Shown one piece after another: positions 63,389-64,000 of a stretch of 64,000 nucleotides of DNA. The stretch spans positions 1-64,000 of the forward strand of contig WFUF01000022.1 of assembly GCA_015485155.1 (NCBI GenBank), given 5' to 3'. Every line of letters starts with the position of its first letter. Positions within the stretch are counted from its first letter, which is position 1. Below the pieces are notes generated by a model. That model did not search any database and was not told where the DNA came from. It saw nothing but the letters and a program-made list of their open reading frames with translations. The DNA is from Robiginitomaculum sp. GTDB lineage: Bacteria > Pseudomonadota > Alphaproteobacteria > Caulobacterales > Maricaulaceae. The position numbers and the translations under genes were made by a program.

Positions 63389-63922
63389 CTATTTCTTCTT
63401 GCCTTCTTTACGACGGACATATTCACCTTCATAGCGGACACCCTTGCCTTTATATGGCTCTGGCGGACGATAACTGCGAATTTCTGCGGCGGTTTGCCCT
63501 ACAACCTGCTTCTCGATACCAGATACCTTGATCTGTGTAGGCTTGGCAACCGTCAGGGTAATGCCGGCAGGTGGCTGATATGTCACATCATGGGAAAAAC
63601 CCAGTTGCAAAGCCAGCGCTGTCCCCTTTAGTGATGCACGATAACCAACACCATGTAGCTCAAGGTTTTTCTCAAAACCCTTGGTGACACCTTCGATCAT
63701 ATTGGCCGCCAGTGTGCGTTGCATGCCCCACATGGAGCGGGCTCGTTGACTGTCATCAATGGCCTTTACGGTCAATAATGTGCCATCCAGTTCAACATCA
63801 ACTTCACGAACGAATGTTAAGGAAAGTTCACCCTTTGGCCCTTTGACCGAAAAGTCTTTCCCGTCCAGAGTGGCTGTGACACCAGCTGGGATCTCAATAG
63901 GCTGTTTGCCGATACGTGACAT
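63389..63922 (-). CDS. rplF: 50S ribosomal protein L6
   Basis: A 177-aa protein with [26 protein letters not shown] and the C-terminal [24 protein letters not shown]. It is 3 bp before rplR in reading order. Confidence 0.98.
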   Translation of the reverse strand: MSRIGKQPIEIPAGVTATLDGKDFSVKGPKGELSLTFVREVDVELDGTLLTVKAIDDSQRARSMWGMQRTLAANMIEGVTKGFEKNLELHGVGYRASLKGTALALQLGFSHDVTYQPPAGITLTVAKPTQIKVSGIEKQVVGQTAAEIRSYRPPEPYKGKGVRYEGEYVRRKEGKKK

Positions 63923-63934
63923 AGCTTTTGTCCC

Positions 63935-64000
63935 TTAACTGATATGACAAAGGATTTCGCCACCTACATTGTGCTCACGGGCTGCATTGTCCGACATCAC
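63935..64000 (-). CDS. rpsH: 30S ribosomal protein S8, C-terminal end (partial)
   Basis: The last 21 codons plus TAA (63935-63937) read VMSDNAAREHNVGGEILCHI then Ser. This is the conserved S8 ending; the rest lies outside the window. Its stop is 12 bp before the rplF start, in the expected spc-operon order. Confidence 0.95.
   Translation of the reverse strand: MMSDNAAREHNVGGEILCHIS

Overview
The window looks like chromosomal DNA of a marine, prosthecate, holdfast-forming alphaproteobacterium (Caulobacterales/Maricaulales-like) with fairly low GC. Four things point there. The tRNA-His has the unusual alphaproteobacterial acceptor end (no G-1, G1:U72, A73). The core gene order is alphaproteobacterial: rpoZ-spoT-pyrE-pdxJ-acpS-lepB-rnc-era-recO, aroQ-accBC-aat, and an NDUFA12 homologue. 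A nearly complete set of holdfast-type polysaccharide genes is present. There is also a TonB-dependent receptor catabolic locus. The genus cannot be fixed from the sequence alone.

Layout. 1-1.7 kb: tRNA-His and a secreted M48 metalloprotease with TPRs. 1.9-13.4 kb: a minus-strand catabolic locus made of a MocR-type regulator, carbon-nitrogen hydrolase, TonB receptor, SxxK serine hydrolase, MFS transporter, GABA transaminase and succinate semialdehyde dehydrogenase. It reads as one uptake-and-degradation route for an amide that yields GABA and then succinate. The regulator has lost its PLP lysine and carries an extra C-terminal DUF995-like domain. 13.55-14.8 kb: a small remnant element at tRNA-Ser(GCU), bounded by a 30-bp imperfect direct repeat of the tRNA 3' end. 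It holds a frameshifted recombinase-tail/HTH gene and a dense cluster of CAGGGAA repeats. This is the least conventional stretch of the window.

15.1-25.6 kb: a polysaccharide locus matching the holdfast system (HfsE, HfsF, two GT2 enzymes, the HfsH deacetylase, then HfsC, HfsB and HfsA on the other strand, and HfsD divergent from HfsA). 25.7-31 kb: a DsbA-like protein, thiSG, aroQ, accB, accC, aat and DUF2155. 31-40 kb: mlaD and an NDUFA12 homologue, then the tightly overlapping recO-era-rnc-lepB-acpS-pdxJ-pyrE-spoT series with rpoZ at its head. 40-45 kb: folK, a NYN-domain nuclease, a family 5 uracil-DNA glycosylase, smpB, dapA, a lytic transglycosylase and threonine dehydratase.

46-55 kb: a TadG-like protein whose vWA domain is split by Lys/Arg-Pro repeat linkers, an FMN alpha-hydroxyacid dehydrogenase, a Tat-exported M19 dipeptidase, pdxA, rsmA, and a PHA depolymerase/synthase pair of the medium-chain (class II) type. 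55.4-64 kb: tRNA-Arg(UCU), a Do-like protease, a strong terminator, and the distal spc/alpha ribosomal operon (rplQ, rpoA, rpsK, rpsM, adk, secY, rplO, rpmD, rpsE, rplR, rplF, and the end of rpsH, cut by the window edge).
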